DNA from: an uncultured Lachnospiraceae bacterium
GTDB lineage: Bacteria > Bacillota > Clostridia > Lachnospirales > Lachnospiraceae
Length of the DNA stretch: 64,000 nt
Direction: 5' to 3'
Assembly: GCA_949948735.1 (NCBI GenBank)
Contig: CATLGV010000006.1
Span: 62,001 to 126,000, forward strand
In this document: piece after piece, positions 52,170-60,562 of the stretch
How positions within the stretch are numbered: the first letter of the stretch is position 1
How the letters are laid out: each line of letters starts with the position of its first letter
Notes under the pieces: model-generated
The model's input: the letters and a program-made list of their open reading frames with translations, nothing else
The model's database searches: none
Told to the model about the DNA's origin: nothing
Translations under genes and position numbers: made by a program

Positions 52170-53906
52170 ATGATAACGACGAAGAATAAGGCAGGAATCA
52201 TAAGCCTTGTCCTAAGCTGCGCGCTGGCCTTGTCCGGCTGCGCGTCCCTGACGGAGAAGGCGGATTATCTGACGCGGCTCGATGAGAACGAGTGCCCGTA
52301 TGAGGAATTTATCGTAGTGGACGTGTACGACGACTTTGCCAACTATCAGGGGATACAGGCAGGGTGGTTTGGCGAGATCGTCGAAAAAAAGTTTAACATG
52401 GAGCTCAATATCATAGCGCCGAATGTGTCAGGCGGCCATGAGACGCTGTTTCAGATGCGGGCGGCGGCGGGAAATGTCGGGGATTTGATTATTTTCCGGT
52501 CGGAGAACGGCGTCCTCAACGAGCTGGTGAATGCGGGCCTTGTCTATAATATGGAGGACATGCTGCAGGACAGTTATATAATGAAGTATAAGGACGCCAT
52601 TGCAAACCTAAATAAGGATGTGCCCAAGGCCGGCATTTATGCGATACCCTCCGAGATTTCGACGGATTCGAGGAATACGCCCAGCGAGGCGCTGGAGCCG
52701 GGCTACGGCCCGTATATCCGCTGGGATTTATATAAAGAGCTGGGCTACCCGCGGCTCGAGACGCTGGAGGATCTGCTGCCCGTTTTAAAGGAAATGCAGG
52801 AGCGGATGCCGGTCAACGAGGAAGGGCAGAAGACCTACGGCTTCTCTTTTTTTAAGGAATGGGACGACAATATGATGAATGCGGTCAAGCAGCCCTGCTG
52901 CTTTTACGGCTATGACGAATGCGGCTTTGTGCTCGCCAAGGCGGACGGCAGCGATTATCAGAGCGTTGTGGATGAGGATTCGCTGTATATGCGGATGCTG
53001 AAATTCTTCTTCGACGCGAATCAGCTTGGGCTTATCGACCCGGAATCCGTCAGTCAGAATTATGAGGCCTGCTTCGAAAAATACAGTCAGGGGCGCGTTT
53101 TTTTCTCACCGTGGCCGTGGCTGGGGCAGTCCGCGTACAATACGGTGGAGAATGCCGAGGCCGGCAGGGGCTATATGTTTGCGCCGGTGGAGGATCTACA
53201 GATTTATTCCCACGGCTGTAATCCGGACGGAAACGCAAGAAGCGCGATTGCGGTTGGCGCAAAGGCCAAGGATCCGGAGCGGATGGTGGACTTTATCAAC
53301 TGGCTTTACTCGCCGGAGGGCATCTGCCTGAGCAACGCCGGCGCCGGCGCCACGGCAGGGCCGGAGGGGCTGATGTGGGAGCAGGGTGACGACGGCCCGC
53401 GGCTTACAGAATTTGGTATTGAGGCGCTGCAAAACGGCGGTACGATACAGATGCCTCAGGAGTACGGGGGCGGGAGCTGGAAGGACGGGATTTCCGCGCT
53501 GAACTATAAGGCGGTGGCCCAGCGGGAGCGGGATGACAATGGAAACTATTACTACTATATTCTGTGGGACAGCGTGATTCAGAAAGAGCCTTCGGCGCTT
53601 GCCTCGGACTGGCAGCGCGTCATGGACGCGGAGACGACGATGGAATATCTGCAGAAGAACGGGATGCTGGTGGTAGCGCCGGGCAGCTCCTATGTCCAGC
53701 CGGTAGAGACGCTGGAGGAATCTACGATTCGCAACCAGTGCAAAAGCGTGATTCAGCGTTATTCCTGGGATATGGTTTTTGCGGAGGATGAGGCGGAATT
53801 TTACGCGCTGTTCCGACAGATGCGGGAGACCGTGCAAAGCTACGGCTACGGCAAAATTCTGGAGACAGACATGATGAATGCAAGGGCAATATGCAGTGAA
53901 CAATAA
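52170..53906 (+). CDS. Second extracellular solute-binding lipoprotein
   Basis: 578 residues with a lipoprotein signal ending in LALSGCA. It is clearly related to the binding protein at 47953: both share the YDDFANYQGIQAGWFGEI-like block (NYEGEQIGWFADIM in the other), the PYIRWDLYKELGYP region and KTYGFSFFKEWDDNM. No permease is encoded next to it, so it probably feeds the same permease pair or acts as a sensor. The GH42 gene follows, its start 46 bases past the stop. Confidence 0.9.
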   Translation: MITTKNKAGIISLVLSCALALSGCASLTEKADYLTRLDENECPYEEFIVVDVYDDFANYQGIQAGWFGEIVEKKFNMELNIIAPNVSGGHETLFQMRAAAGNVGDLIIFRSENGVLNELVNAGLVYNMEDMLQDSYIMKYKDAIANLNKDVPKAGIYAIPSEISTDSRNTPSEALEPGYGPYIRWDLYKELGYPRLETLEDLLPVLKEMQERMPVNEEGQKTYGFSFFKEWDDNMMNAVKQPCCFYGYDECGFVLAKADGSDYQSVVDEDSLYMRMLKFFFDANQLGLIDPESVSQNYEACFEKYSQGRVFFSPWPWLGQSAYNTVENAEAGRGYMFAPVEDLQIYSHGCNPDGNARSAIAVGAKAKDPERMVDFINWLYSPEGICLSNAGAGATAGPEGLMWEQGDDGPRLTEFGIEALQNGGTIQMPQEYGGGSWKDGISALNYKAVAQRERDDNGNYYYYILWDSVIQKEPSALASDWQRVMDAETTMEYLQKNGMLVVAPGSSYVQPVETLEESTIRNQCKSVIQRYSWDMVFAEDEAEFYALFRQMRETVQSYGYGKILETDMMNARAICSEQ

Positions 53907-53952
53907 CAGGGATTATATTTTGAGAGAGGCTTCTCGGAAAGAAGGGATGGGA

Positions 53953-55971
53953 ATGGGAGTACAAAGACAGAATAAAATCATGTACGGCGGGGATTATAAT
54001 CCGGAGCAGTGGAGCGAGGAGGTATGGGCGGAGGATATGCGTCTGTTAAAGCTTGCGCATATTGATATTGTGACGCTCAACGTCTTTAACTGGGCGATGC
54101 TGCAAAAGGACGACGAGGTCTATGATTTTGTGAAGCTGGACAAGATCATGGAGCTGGTAAAGGAAAACGGGCTGAAGGTCTGCATGGCGACCTCCACCGC
54201 GGCGCATCCGGCGTGGATGGCAAGGAAGCACCCGGATATTTTGCGGACGGAGCACAACGGCATGAAGCGGAAATTCGGCAGTCGTCACAATTCCTGCCCC
54301 AACAGCCCGACGTATCGAAAATATTCGGCGCTCCTTGCCCAAAAGCTGGCGCAGCGGTATCAGGGATATGACAATATTGTCGCATGGCATGTGGCGAACG
54401 AGTACGGCGGGCAGTGCTACTGCGAGAACTGTGAGAAACAGTTCCGCGTCTGGTTAAAGGAAAAGTACGGGACGATTGAGGAGCTCAACCGTGTATGGAA
54501 TCTGGCGTTCTGGAGCCATACGATGTACGACTGGGAGGACGTGGTGGTGCCTGATTTGAGATCCGAGGAGTGGTTCTGGGATTACACACGGACAAATTTT
54601 CAGGGGATTTCCCTCGATTACAGAAGATTCCAGTCGGACAGCATGCTGGCCTGCTACAGGGCGGAGCGGGACGCGATCAAAGAAATCATGCGGGGGGTGC
54701 CGGTCACGACGAATCTGATGGGCTTCTATAAAGACCTTGATTATCAGAAATGGGCGCGGGAGATGGATTTTGTCAGCTGGGACAACTATCCGGGACATGA
54801 CGCGTATCCTGCGCAGATTGCGATGTCGCACGATTTAATCCGGGGACTCAAGCAGGGGGCGCCGTTCTGGCTGATGGAGCAGACGCCGGGCGTGAGCAAC
54901 TGGCATCCGTACTGCGCGCTGAAGCGCCCGGGCGTGCTGCGCCTCTGGAGCTATCAGGCGGTGGCGCACGGCTCCGATACGGTGATGTTTTTCCAGATGC
55001 GGCGGAGCATCGGCGCGTGCGAGAAGTACCACAGCGCGGTGATTGACCATGCGGGTCACGAGAACACAAGAGTATTCCGGGAGACGGCCGCGCTCGGCAA
55101 AGAGCTGGAGCGCATCGGCGCCCAGACGCTCGGCGCGCGCACGCCTGCCGACGTCGCGTTGATATTTGACTGGGACAACTGGTGGGCCTCGGAGTATTCG
55201 GCGGGGCCAAGCCGTCTGATCAATTATCACGGAGAGGCGTCGAAGTACTACAGGGCGCTTAGCGAGGCCAATATAGCGGTGGACATTATCGGCGTGGAGG
55301 ACGATTTGTCCGGATATAAGCTGGTTATCGCGCCGATGCTTTATATGTGCAAGGACGGCTTTGACGAGAAGGTGCGGATGTACGTGAAAGGCGGCGGGGC
55401 ATTTCTGACGACGTATTTCAGCGGTTATGTGGAGGATCACGATCTCGTGGTGACCGGCGGGTATCCGGCGAGGCTGCGCGACATCCTTGGGATATGGGTG
55501 GAGGAGTCGGACGCGGTTGTCGAGGGAAAATGCAATCACTTTACTTATAAGGGGGTGCGGTATCCGGCGGATATTCTCTGCGATTTGCTGCATCTGGAGG
55601 GCGCGCGTGCAGTCAGCGCATATGAGGAGGATTTCTACAGGGGGATGCCGGTGCTCACGGAAAACGACTTCGGGAAGGGAAAGGCGTTCTATGTGGCGGC
55701 AGGCTCCGGCCGTGAGTTCTATGCGGCTTATCTGGCGGATCTCTGCGGCAGTCTTGGCATCTCACCGGTATTGAAAGCGCCGGAGGGAATCGAGGCTGTT
55801 GTCAGGGAGAATGAAAACGGCAGCTTTTTGTTCATCTTAAATCACAATGACGCGGACACGGCGGTGACACTTGCGGACAGCGGCACGGACATTATCACGG
55901 AAACGGCGTATGCCGCCGGCGCGCAGGTGACGATGGCGCCAAAGGACGTGTTGATTCTAAGGAAACGCTGA
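53953..55971 (+). CDS. Beta-galactosidase, glycoside hydrolase family 42
   Basis: 672 residues, the usual GH42 length. N-terminal TIM barrel with YGGDYNPEQW, acid/base Glu150 in HVANEYGG and nucleophile Glu309 in LMEQTPG, plus a cysteine cluster (CYCENC) of the type that binds zinc. A trimerisation domain and a C-terminal beta domain follow. No signal peptide, so it acts on imported sugars. ATG 53953 has GAAGGG six bases ahead; starts at 53878 and 53947 are possible. Its stop lies inside a palindromic repeat. It resembles YesZ-type enzymes in context. Confidence 0.94.
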   Translation: MGVQRQNKIMYGGDYNPEQWSEEVWAEDMRLLKLAHIDIVTLNVFNWAMLQKDDEVYDFVKLDKIMELVKENGLKVCMATSTAAHPAWMARKHPDILRTEHNGMKRKFGSRHNSCPNSPTYRKYSALLAQKLAQRYQGYDNIVAWHVANEYGGQCYCENCEKQFRVWLKEKYGTIEELNRVWNLAFWSHTMYDWEDVVVPDLRSEEWFWDYTRTNFQGISLDYRRFQSDSMLACYRAERDAIKEIMRGVPVTTNLMGFYKDLDYQKWAREMDFVSWDNYPGHDAYPAQIAMSHDLIRGLKQGAPFWLMEQTPGVSNWHPYCALKRPGVLRLWSYQAVAHGSDTVMFFQMRRSIGACEKYHSAVIDHAGHENTRVFRETAALGKELERIGAQTLGARTPADVALIFDWDNWWASEYSAGPSRLINYHGEASKYYRALSEANIAVDIIGVEDDLSGYKLVIAPMLYMCKDGFDEKVRMYVKGGGAFLTTYFSGYVEDHDLVVTGGYPARLRDILGIWVEESDAVVEGKCNHFTYKGVRYPADILCDLLHLEGARAVSAYEEDFYRGMPVLTENDFGKGKAFYVAAGSGREFYAAYLADLCGSLGISPVLKAPEGIEAVVRENENGSFLFILNHNDADTAVTLADSGTDIITETAYAAGAQVTMAPKDVLILRKR

Positions 55972-56085
55972 TTAAATCAGCATTTCCTTAGAGCTTCCGG
56001 CGGATGCACACGGATTTGCAAGGGAAACTGCTGCTTCGCAGCGCAAATCCGGTGCGGGAAACGCTTTAATCAGCGTTTCCCTAAG
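55957..56085. repeat. Composite palindromic element (MITE-like)
   Basis: Copy B is a hairpin at 55957-55991 (arms CTAAGGAAACGCTGATT / AATCAGCATTTCCTTAG, one mismatch). Copy C is a hairpin at 56056-56081 (GGGAAACGCT / AGCGTTTCCC). Between them lies a third inverted repeat, CGGATTTGC...GCAAATCCG, with an inner GCTGC-TTC-GCAGC stem. The two ends are also inverted copies of one another (AGGAAACGCTGATTAAA), so the whole unit of about 130 bp has terminal inverted repeats. It contains no coding frame. Confidence 0.7.
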
Positions 56086-56177
56086 GGGAAGCAATGATTT
56101 TATCGGCGCCTCCGTAAAGGGGTAATTTTGCGGATTCTGCACAGAATAGATTACGATAAGGAAGAGGGGGGAACCGT

Positions 56178-57659
56178 ATGTTAGAGAAGATTGATTTGAC
56201 AAAATCAATAGAAAAAAAGGAATACAAGAAGCAGATGGCAGCGCTTGAGCCGCAGCTTGCGCTTTTGCAGCGCAGGCTCAGGGAGAAGGGCGTTCCGGTT
56301 ATGATTGTGTTCGAGGGCTTTGGCGCGGCGGGAAAGGGCAAGCAGATCAATCGGCTGATACAGGCGCTGGATCCCAGAGGCTTTACGGTCTATTCGATAG
56401 ACGCGCAGACACAGGAGGAGGAGCTGCACCCGTTTTTGTGGCGGTTTTGGACCAAAACGCCCGAAAAGGGGCGGATTGCCGTCTTTGACAGGAGCTGGTA
56501 CAGAAGGCTTTTGTCAGAGCGGTATGAGAAAAAGACCTCCGGCAAAGAGGTTCCTGCGGTTTTGGAGGAAATCGAAAGCTTTGAACGGCAGCTGACAGAC
56601 GGCGGGACGCTGCTGATCAAGTTTTTCCTGGACATCTCCAGGAAGGAGCAGAAAAAGCGGTTTGAGAAGCTTGCGGGCAAGAAGGCGACCCGCTGGCGGG
56701 TGACGGACAGTGACATGGAACAGAACCGCAGCTTTAGCGCGTATCAGCGGCTTGTGGACGAGGTGCTGACAAAGACGGACAGCGAATATGCGCCGTGGAC
56801 GATTATTGAGGCGGAGGATGAGCGGTTTGCCTCCGTGAAGATTTTATCAACGGTGGCCGCGGCTTTTGCGGAGCGCTATAAACAGGAATGCGCTCCCCGC
56901 ACCAGGGAGATTGACGGTAAATTCGACAATACGGATTTGTGCGACAGCGTCCTGAAAAAGGTGGATTTATCCAGGAGGCTGGATACGGAAACCTACGAAA
57001 AGAAGCTTAAGGCGCTTCAGAAGAAGCTGCGGCTTCTGCACGGAGCACTGTACGCGAAACGCATTCCGGTGGTGCTTGCCTTCGAGGGCTGGGATGCCGG
57101 CGGAAAGGGCGGCGCGATTAAAAGGCTGACAAGGGCGCTGGATCCCAGAGGCTATACGGTGAATCCGACAAGCGCGCCCAATGATATTGAGCGGGCGCAT
57201 CATTATCTGTGGCGGTTCTGGACGAGGATGCCCAAGGACGGGCATATTGCCATTTTTGACAGGACCTGGTACGGCAGAGTCATGGTGGAGCGCATTGAGG
57301 GCTTCTGCACGACGCAGGACTGGCAGCGCGCTTATAAGGAAATCAATCAGATGGAGCGGCAGCTTGTCAATCACGGCGCGGTAGTGCTCAAGTTCTGGCT
57401 GCATATCGACAAGGAGGAGCAGGCGCGCCGCTTCAGGGACAGGCAGGATAACCCGGAAAAAAGCTGGAAGATCACGGATGAGGACTGGAGAAACCGTGAG
57501 AAGTGGGAGCTTTACGAAAAAGCGGTGGACGAGATGCTTGTCCGGACCTCTACCGCGGACGCGCCGTGGATTATTGTGGAAGGAAACGACAAGCTGTATG
57601 CAAGAATCAAGGTCCTCGAAACGGTTGTAGAGGCGTTGGAAAAGCGGCTGGAGGCGTGA
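56178..57659 (+). CDS. pap: Polyphosphate:AMP phosphotransferase (two PPK2 domains)
   Basis: 493 residues made of two PPK2 domains (about 1-235 and 245-493). The C-terminal domain has the full Walker A with aspartate (FEGWDAGGKGGAIKRL), the lid region DPRGYTVNPTSAPN and the Walker B FDRTWYGRVMVERIEG. The N-terminal copy has FEGFGAAGKGKQINRL, where the aspartate is missing, so it is probably inactive, as known for two-domain class II PPK2 enzymes. Class II enzymes make ADP from AMP and polyphosphate. The start ATG is behind GAGGGGGGAA. Confidence 0.88.
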   Translation: MLEKIDLTKSIEKKEYKKQMAALEPQLALLQRRLREKGVPVMIVFEGFGAAGKGKQINRLIQALDPRGFTVYSIDAQTQEEELHPFLWRFWTKTPEKGRIAVFDRSWYRRLLSERYEKKTSGKEVPAVLEEIESFERQLTDGGTLLIKFFLDISRKEQKKRFEKLAGKKATRWRVTDSDMEQNRSFSAYQRLVDEVLTKTDSEYAPWTIIEAEDERFASVKILSTVAAAFAERYKQECAPRTREIDGKFDNTDLCDSVLKKVDLSRRLDTETYEKKLKALQKKLRLLHGALYAKRIPVVLAFEGWDAGGKGGAIKRLTRALDPRGYTVNPTSAPNDIERAHHYLWRFWTRMPKDGHIAIFDRTWYGRVMVERIEGFCTTQDWQRAYKEINQMERQLVNHGAVVLKFWLHIDKEEQARRFRDRQDNPEKSWKITDEDWRNREKWELYEKAVDEMLVRTSTADAPWIIVEGNDKLYARIKVLETVVEALEKRLEA

Positions 57660-57738
57660 GCCTGCGCTTCCGGGTGCTAAGATAATCAGGTTTTACATAT
57701 ATTTTTATGAAGCCTTTCCAAAAAGGAAGAGAGAATAT

Positions 57739-58971
57739 ATGAATCTGAAAAAACGTTTCAAAAAAACAGCGGCGCTGTTTCTTGCCCTTTTTATGCTGTT
57801 CAATACCTGTATTCCGGTCAACGCAAAGACGCCGGATCTGCGGCTGTACGCCAAAGCGGCGGTGCTGATGGATGCGGATTCGGGACGCGTGCTTTTTGAG
57901 CGGTGCGGCGACGATCAGCTCCCCATGGCAAGCACGACGAAGATTATGACGCTGATTGTAACGCTCGAGAACGCCAATCTGGAGGATACCGTTACCGTGT
58001 CCTCCTATGCGGCGTCCATGCCCGATGTACAGCTCAATATCCGGGAAAACGAGCAGTACCGCCTGCGGGATCTGACATATTCGCTGATGCTGGAATCCCA
58101 CAACGACTCCGCAGTGGCGATAGCGGAGCATGTGGGCGGCAGCGTGGAGCAGTTTGCGGCGATGATGAACGAAAAGGCGGCGGAGATTGGCTGCACCGAT
58201 ACATATTTTATTACGCCAAACGGCCTGGACGCGTCGGACGGCGACCGGATTCATTCTACGACAGCAAAGGACCTGGCACGTATTATGTCCTACTGTATCA
58301 CAAAATCACCTCAAAGAGAGCAGTTCCTTCAAATCACAAGGACGCCTTCGCACGCATTTACCGATCTTGCGGGCAAAAGGAGCTTTAGCTGCACGAATCA
58401 CAACGCGTTTCTGAATATGATGGCCGGGGCGCTGACGGGGAAAACCGGCTTTACCAACAAGGCGGGCTACTGCTATGTGGGCGCGCTGCGCCGCGACGGC
58501 AAAACCTTTGTTGTGGCGCTGCTTGCGTGCGGGTGGCCGAATCACAAGACCTACAAGTGGAGCGACACGCGCTGCCTGATGGAATACGGGCTGGCAAATT
58601 ACAATTACCGATCGTTTGACGAGGCCGGGATACCGCAGGAGACCAGCCAGCCCATACGGGTATATGCGGCGCAGGGCGACCGAATCGGCGGCGAGGAATA
58701 TGTAAAGGTAGGGCTTTTGGTGAATAAAAATGCAGGAAATGATGCAGAATGTGAAGGACTGCTTCTAAATGAAAGCGAAAAGATAACGGTTACGCTGCAT
58801 AAAAAGAAAACGCTTACGGCGCCGGTGGCGGCGGGGGAGCCGGTCGGATATATCAGCTACAGCGTCGGGGACGAGGAGTGGAAGCGGGTCGAGCTGGTCA
58901 CGCTCGAGGAGAAAAAGGCGATCGATTTTGCATGGTGTGTCCGGCAGGTTTTAGGGCATTGGCTGCTGTAA
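57739..58971 (+). CDS. D-alanyl-D-alanine carboxypeptidase (DacF-like penicillin-binding protein)
   Basis: Trims the terminal D-Ala of peptidoglycan stem peptides. 410 residues with a signal peptide (TAALFLALFMLFNTCIPVNA), catalytic SxxK at Ser65-Lys68 (MASTTKIMTL), SHNDS as SxN, and TGKTGFTNKAG as KTG. A C-terminal beta domain and an ending amphipathic helix (AWCVRQVLGHWLL) may bind the membrane, as in PBP5-type proteins. Monocistronic. Confidence 0.94.
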   Translation: MNLKKRFKKTAALFLALFMLFNTCIPVNAKTPDLRLYAKAAVLMDADSGRVLFERCGDDQLPMASTTKIMTLIVTLENANLEDTVTVSSYAASMPDVQLNIRENEQYRLRDLTYSLMLESHNDSAVAIAEHVGGSVEQFAAMMNEKAAEIGCTDTYFITPNGLDASDGDRIHSTTAKDLARIMSYCITKSPQREQFLQITRTPSHAFTDLAGKRSFSCTNHNAFLNMMAGALTGKTGFTNKAGYCYVGALRRDGKTFVVALLACGWPNHKTYKWSDTRCLMEYGLANYNYRSFDEAGIPQETSQPIRVYAAQGDRIGGEEYVKVGLLVNKNAGNDAECEGLLLNESEKITVTLHKKKTLTAPVAAGEPVGYISYSVGDEEWKRVELVTLEEKKAIDFAWCVRQVLGHWLL

Positions 58972-59021
58972 AAAATTAAAACGGAAAAATGAAAATTTTA
59001 CTAGGCGTGGCGGATACTATG

Positions 59022-59030
59022 TGTTATACT
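59022..59030 (+). promoter_or_regulatory. Extended -10 promoter of the decarboxylase operon
   Basis: TGTTATACT is an extended -10 box; the -35 region (around 59002) is poor. The operon start lies about 80 bases on, after an inverted repeat. Confidence 0.45.
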
Positions 59031-59038
59031 CAAGATGA

Positions 59039-59064
59039 CGCAATTTTTTTTAAAATGAATTGCG
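59039..59064. other. Inverted repeat in the decarboxylase operon leader
   Basis: CGCAATT (59039-59045) and AATTGCG (59058-59064) are perfectly inverted around a T/A-rich centre, just downstream of the -10 box. It may be an operator or an mRNA hairpin. Confidence 0.45.
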
Positions 59065-59110
59065 GAGAAAAGGTTTTATTTAAATTAATATAAAAAATGG
59101 AGGTCATAAA

Positions 59111-60544
59111 ATGAGTAACACTTCAAGTTTGGCAAGTAAAAGAATTGAATCTTTACTTGATGAAAGCAGTTTCGTTGAAATCGGCGCGCTTGTTACTGCC
59201 AGGGCGACTGATTTCAATCTGAAACAGACTGAGACTCCTTCCGACGGCGTTGTAACCGGCTATGGAGTCATCAATGGCAATCTTGTGTATGTGTACAGCC
59301 AGGATGCTTCCGTGCTGAACGGTTCCGTAGGCGAGATGCATGCCAAAAAGATTGCAAATCTTTATGACTTGGCGATGAAGACAGGCGCGCCTGTCATCGG
59401 CCTTATCGATTCGGCAGGTCTCAGGCTTCAGGAGGCGGCGGACGCGTTGAACGCGTTTGGCGAGATTTATCTGAAGCAAACGCTTGCTTCCGGCGTTATT
59501 CCTCAGATTACGGCTGTTTTCGGAAGCTGCGGCGGCGGACTGGCACTGATTCCGACGCTGACGGATTTTACTTTTATGGAAGCTTCCAGGGCAAAGCTTT
59601 TTGTCAATTCCCCCAACGCGCTTGACGGCAACAATATCGGCAAGTGTGATTCTTCATCAGCAGATTTCCAGAGCAAAGAGAGCGGCACGGTGGACGTGGC
59701 TGCGGACGAGGATACGATTTTTGCAAAGATCAGAGAGCTTGTATCCATGCTGCCCGGCAATAATGAGGACGATGCGTCCGAGACGGCGTGCACGGATGAT
59801 TTGAACAGAGTCTGCGCAGAGCTTGCAAACTGTGTCGGTGATACGGCGATTGCGCTTTCCACCATTGCGGACGACCATATTTTCTTTGAGCTCAAGGAGA
59901 ATTACGCCAGGGATATGGTGACCGGCTTTATCAAGCTCAACGGCGTGACGATCGGCTGCGTTGCCAATCGCACAGAGGTATACAATGAAGAGGGCAAGGC
60001 GGAGGAGAAGTTTGCCGCTGCGTTATCACCCAACGGATGCGAGAAGGCGGCAGATTTCATTCAGTTCTGCGATGCATTCAATATACCGGTGCTGTCCCTC
60101 ACAAATGTAACAGGATATGCTGCGACAATGTGCAGCGAGAAGCGTATCGCCAAGGCAGTGGCCAAGCTTACATACGCTTTTGCCAACGCTACGGTTCCCA
60201 AGGTAAACGTCATTATCGGCAAGGCTTTCGGGAGCGCTTATGTTGCCATGAATTCCAAGGCCATTGGTGCGGATATTACAATCGCATGGGCGGATGCGGA
60301 GATTGGCGCGATGGATGCGCAGCTTGCGGCAAGGATTATGTATGATGGACAAGGTGCTGAGGTAATCAAGGAGAAGGCGGCGGAATACGCGGCGGCGCAG
60401 ACAAGTGCGGCTGGCGCTGCCAGAAGAGGGTATGTTGACCAGATTATAGAGGCAGCCGATACCAGAAAGTATGTTATCGGCGCGTTTGAAATGCTATACA
60501 CAAAAAGAGAGGACCGTCCGGCAAAGAAGCATGGGACAGTCTAG
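59111..60544 (+). CDS. Acyl-CoA carboxyltransferase subunit (MmdA-like)
   Basis: 477 residues with both halves of a biotin-dependent carboxyltransferase. The N-terminal crotonase-like half has GLIDSAGLRLQEAADAL and the oxyanion block FGSCGGGLALIPTLTDF. The C-terminal half has NVTGYAATMCSEKR and GKAFGSAYVAMNSKAIGAD. In methylmalonyl-CoA or glutaconyl-CoA decarboxylases this subunit moves CO2 from the acyl-CoA to biotin. It heads an operon with the other subunits of a sodium-pump decarboxylase. It is somewhat shorter than typical MmdA (about 510), so the substrate is uncertain. Confidence 0.85.
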   Translation: MSNTSSLASKRIESLLDESSFVEIGALVTARATDFNLKQTETPSDGVVTGYGVINGNLVYVYSQDASVLNGSVGEMHAKKIANLYDLAMKTGAPVIGLIDSAGLRLQEAADALNAFGEIYLKQTLASGVIPQITAVFGSCGGGLALIPTLTDFTFMEASRAKLFVNSPNALDGNNIGKCDSSSADFQSKESGTVDVAADEDTIFAKIRELVSMLPGNNEDDASETACTDDLNRVCAELANCVGDTAIALSTIADDHIFFELKENYARDMVTGFIKLNGVTIGCVANRTEVYNEEGKAEEKFAAALSPNGCEKAADFIQFCDAFNIPVLSLTNVTGYAATMCSEKRIAKAVAKLTYAFANATVPKVNVIIGKAFGSAYVAMNSKAIGADITIAWADAEIGAMDAQLAARIMYDGQGAEVIKEKAAEYAAAQTSAAGAARRGYVDQIIEAADTRKYVIGAFEMLYTKREDRPAKKHGTV

Positions 60545-60562
60545 GAAAGGGTGAACGTTAAT

